A stretch of DNA of 44,479 nucleotides from an uncultured Psychrobacter sp. Lineage in GTDB: Bacteria > Pseudomonadota > Gammaproteobacteria > Pseudomonadales > Moraxellaceae. The notes beneath the pieces are model-generated. The model was not told where the DNA came from, searched no databases, and saw only the letters and a list, made by a program, of their open reading frames with translations. A program made the translations under genes and the position numbers. This document shows, in pieces, positions 43,780 to 44,479 of this stretch (position 1 is its first letter; every line of letters begins with the position of its first letter). The stretch is from positions 1 to 44,479 of the forward strand of contig CAJXUF010000003.1 of the NCBI GenBank assembly GCA_913061175.1. The letters are read 5' to 3'.

Positions 43780-43827
43780 CTACCTGAACTGCATCATCTA
43801 ACCACAAATCGCTCAAACCACCACAAT
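43780..43827 (+). promoter_or_regulatory. Putative late promoter 3 (before the tape measure)
   Basis: CTACCTGAACTG then CATCATCTAACC (43780-43803), 18 bases, then CACAAT (43822-43827). The element and spacing match copies 1 and 2; the box differs at one base. Mu has PP near this part of its map. Confidence 0.78.
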
Positions 43828-43829
43828 AA

Positions 43830-43854
43830 CCCTATCATTCGATGGGGTTTTTTT
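43830..43854 (+). terminator. Hairpin terminator touching the tape-measure start codon
   Basis: The arms CCCTATC and GATGGGG form a 7-bp stem (one G-T pair) with an ATTC loop, followed by seven T just before the GTG start. It would stop read-through from the moron. A transcript from late promoter 3 should start inside the left arm, so it would escape termination. Confidence 0.7.
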
Positions 43855-44432
43855 GTGGCTCAGACATTTGAAACAGAACTGCTAATCAAGGCTGGTGTCC
43901 AAGGGTTGGAGACCATCGCAAAGCTTGCTGCTGAAATTGAAGCTGCGGGCCTTGACGTCTCTAAACTTAGCGAAGAAGGCCTGGCACTCAATAAAACCTT
44001 TAACGAGATTGAGCAAAAACAAGGCCTGATCGATTTATTCCGCACGCAAAAATTAGCTGTGGTGGAAGCATCGGCCGCTTGGCAAGAAGCGCAAGAAAGC
44101 ACTAAGACGTTAGCACAAGAGTGGCAAGCCGCTACTGCTAATGCTGAGTCCCTAAAAGCAGCAATGGAAGCGTCCGATGAAGTCACCAAGGCTCAAAAAG
44201 ACGAATACAAAGCGGCCGCCAAGGAAGTCGAAAACTACGCAAAAGCACACGCCCAATCTGCTACTGAAGCGGCAAAGCTCAAAGATGAACACACGTCGCT
44301 AAATACCGAGCTGGGCGCTACACGTCAAGCGATGGCAGACACAGGTCTGTCAACGACTGATCTGGCTGCTCAATCTGTCGAACTGCAAGAGCAAAGTGCT
44401 GCCGCGACTGAGTCCCTTGCAGAGCTTAATGC
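43855..44432 (+). CDS. Tail tape-measure protein (3' truncated by contig end)
   Basis: 192 residues visible from the GTG at 43855; GGGG 7 bases before it serves as ribosome binding site, and no ATG occurs early enough to compete. Opens MAQTFETELLIKAGVQGLET and continues as long Ala/Glu/Lys/Gln-rich helix (KLAVVEASAAWQEAQESTKT, KAAAKEVENYAKAHAQSATE), the usual start of a tape-measure protein that sets tail length. The reading appears to run on to 44479, but everything after 44432 is adapter sequence, so the residues after ELNA are false. Confidence 0.8.
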
Positions 44433-44479
44433 CTGTCTCTTATACACATCTGACGCTGCCGACGATATGCAGTGTGTAG
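44433..44479. other. Illumina Nextera adapter left at the contig end (artefact)
   Basis: CTGTCTCTTATACACATCT (44433-44451) is the reverse complement of the Tn5 mosaic end. It is followed by GACGCTGCCGACGA (44452-44465), the Nextera read-1 adapter. Then come TATGCAGT (44466-44473), the reverse complement of the i5 index I recall as ACTGCATA, and GTGTAG, the start of P5. This is not genomic. Confidence 0.97.

Larger units (their letters stand above)
18480..44432 (+). mobile_element. Mu-like transposable prophage (left part; right end beyond the contig)
   Basis: The gene order is repressor (leftward), ner, transposase A, activator B, early genes, gemA, mor, lysis genes, terminase, portal, MuF, protease/scaffold, capsid, gp36, gpG, gp37, tail tube, tape measure. 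That is the Mu order. The tail genes fit a non-contractile B3-like tail, since no sheath gene appears. The left end lies somewhere between the giant ATPase promoter and the terminator at 18572, roughly 18470-18570; I could not fix the terminal TG dinucleotide or the target duplication. The right end, tail fibres and any mom gene are outside. Every essential gene visible is intact, so the phage could be active. Confidence 0.93.

Noticed and set aside
43295-43816. Minus-strand frame of 173 codons across the moron gene
   Set aside because: It runs through the zinc-ribbon gene and late promoter 3. The plus-strand reading has a strong ribosome binding site and clear domains.
1-44479. CRISPR array, tRNA or rRNA genes
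   Set aside because: No evenly spaced direct repeats with unique spacers and no tRNA-like arms or rRNA motifs were seen; the repeated 24-bp element has only three distant copies.

Overview
This is one end of a draft contig from a gamma-proteobacterium. Psychrobacter or a close Moraxellaceae relative is the best guess, from the style of MetH, of the alanine/sodium symporter and of the paired fasciclin lipoproteins; this is a recollection of families, not a search. The last 47 bases are not biological: they read as an Illumina Nextera adapter, an i5 index and the start of P5.

Layout. (1) 1-7.6 kb is chromosomal: a truncated AGCS symporter, two fasciclin-domain lipoproteins with the decayed tail of a third between them, and a full-length cobalamin-dependent methionine synthase (metH). 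(2) 7.7-11.6 kb is an AT-rich pair on the minus strand: an OLD-type ATPase/TOPRIM nuclease overlapping a UvrD-like helicase, the arrangement of a Gabija anti-phage system. (3) 11.7-18.3 kb holds two tandem DUF2256 zinc mini-proteins and a giant AAA ATPase of about 2059 residues. (4) From about 18.5 kb to the contig end lies a Mu-like transposable prophage. Its late genes resemble B3-type siphoviruses: a tail-tube-like protein and a tape-measure protein, with no Mu sheath gene in view.

The prophage reads in Mu order. A leftward repressor faces a rightward Ner-like regulator across an operator region with four copies of a CATGTGCG motif. Then come transposase A (DDE), the target-DNA activator B (AAA), small early genes, GemA, a Mor/C-family activator, DUF3164, HU and HNH genes. 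The lysis block is a GH24 endolysin, Rz with Rz1 nested in another frame, and a holin candidate. It is followed by TraR/DksA, DUF2730 and DUF1804 genes, terminase, portal, a MuF-like protein with an HEXXH extension, a small partner gene, protease/scaffold, major capsid, an Acb2/Tad1-like anti-CBASS gene, gp36, gpG and gp37-like genes, tail tube, a zinc-ribbon membrane moron, and the cut tape measure.

The most notable result is a 24-bp element repeated three times, directly before the endolysin, protease and tape-measure genes. These match three of the places where phage Mu has C-dependent late promoters (lys, I, P). Each copy is followed by a CA(T/C)AAT box after exactly 18 bases, so it is very probably the late-promoter element of this phage. 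Other points of interest are the MuF-zincin plus small-gene pair (possible toxin and immunity), an internal scaffold start inside the protease gene, a 15-residue motif shared by the repressor tail and its neighbour's head, and the anti-CBASS gene beside the capsid gene.
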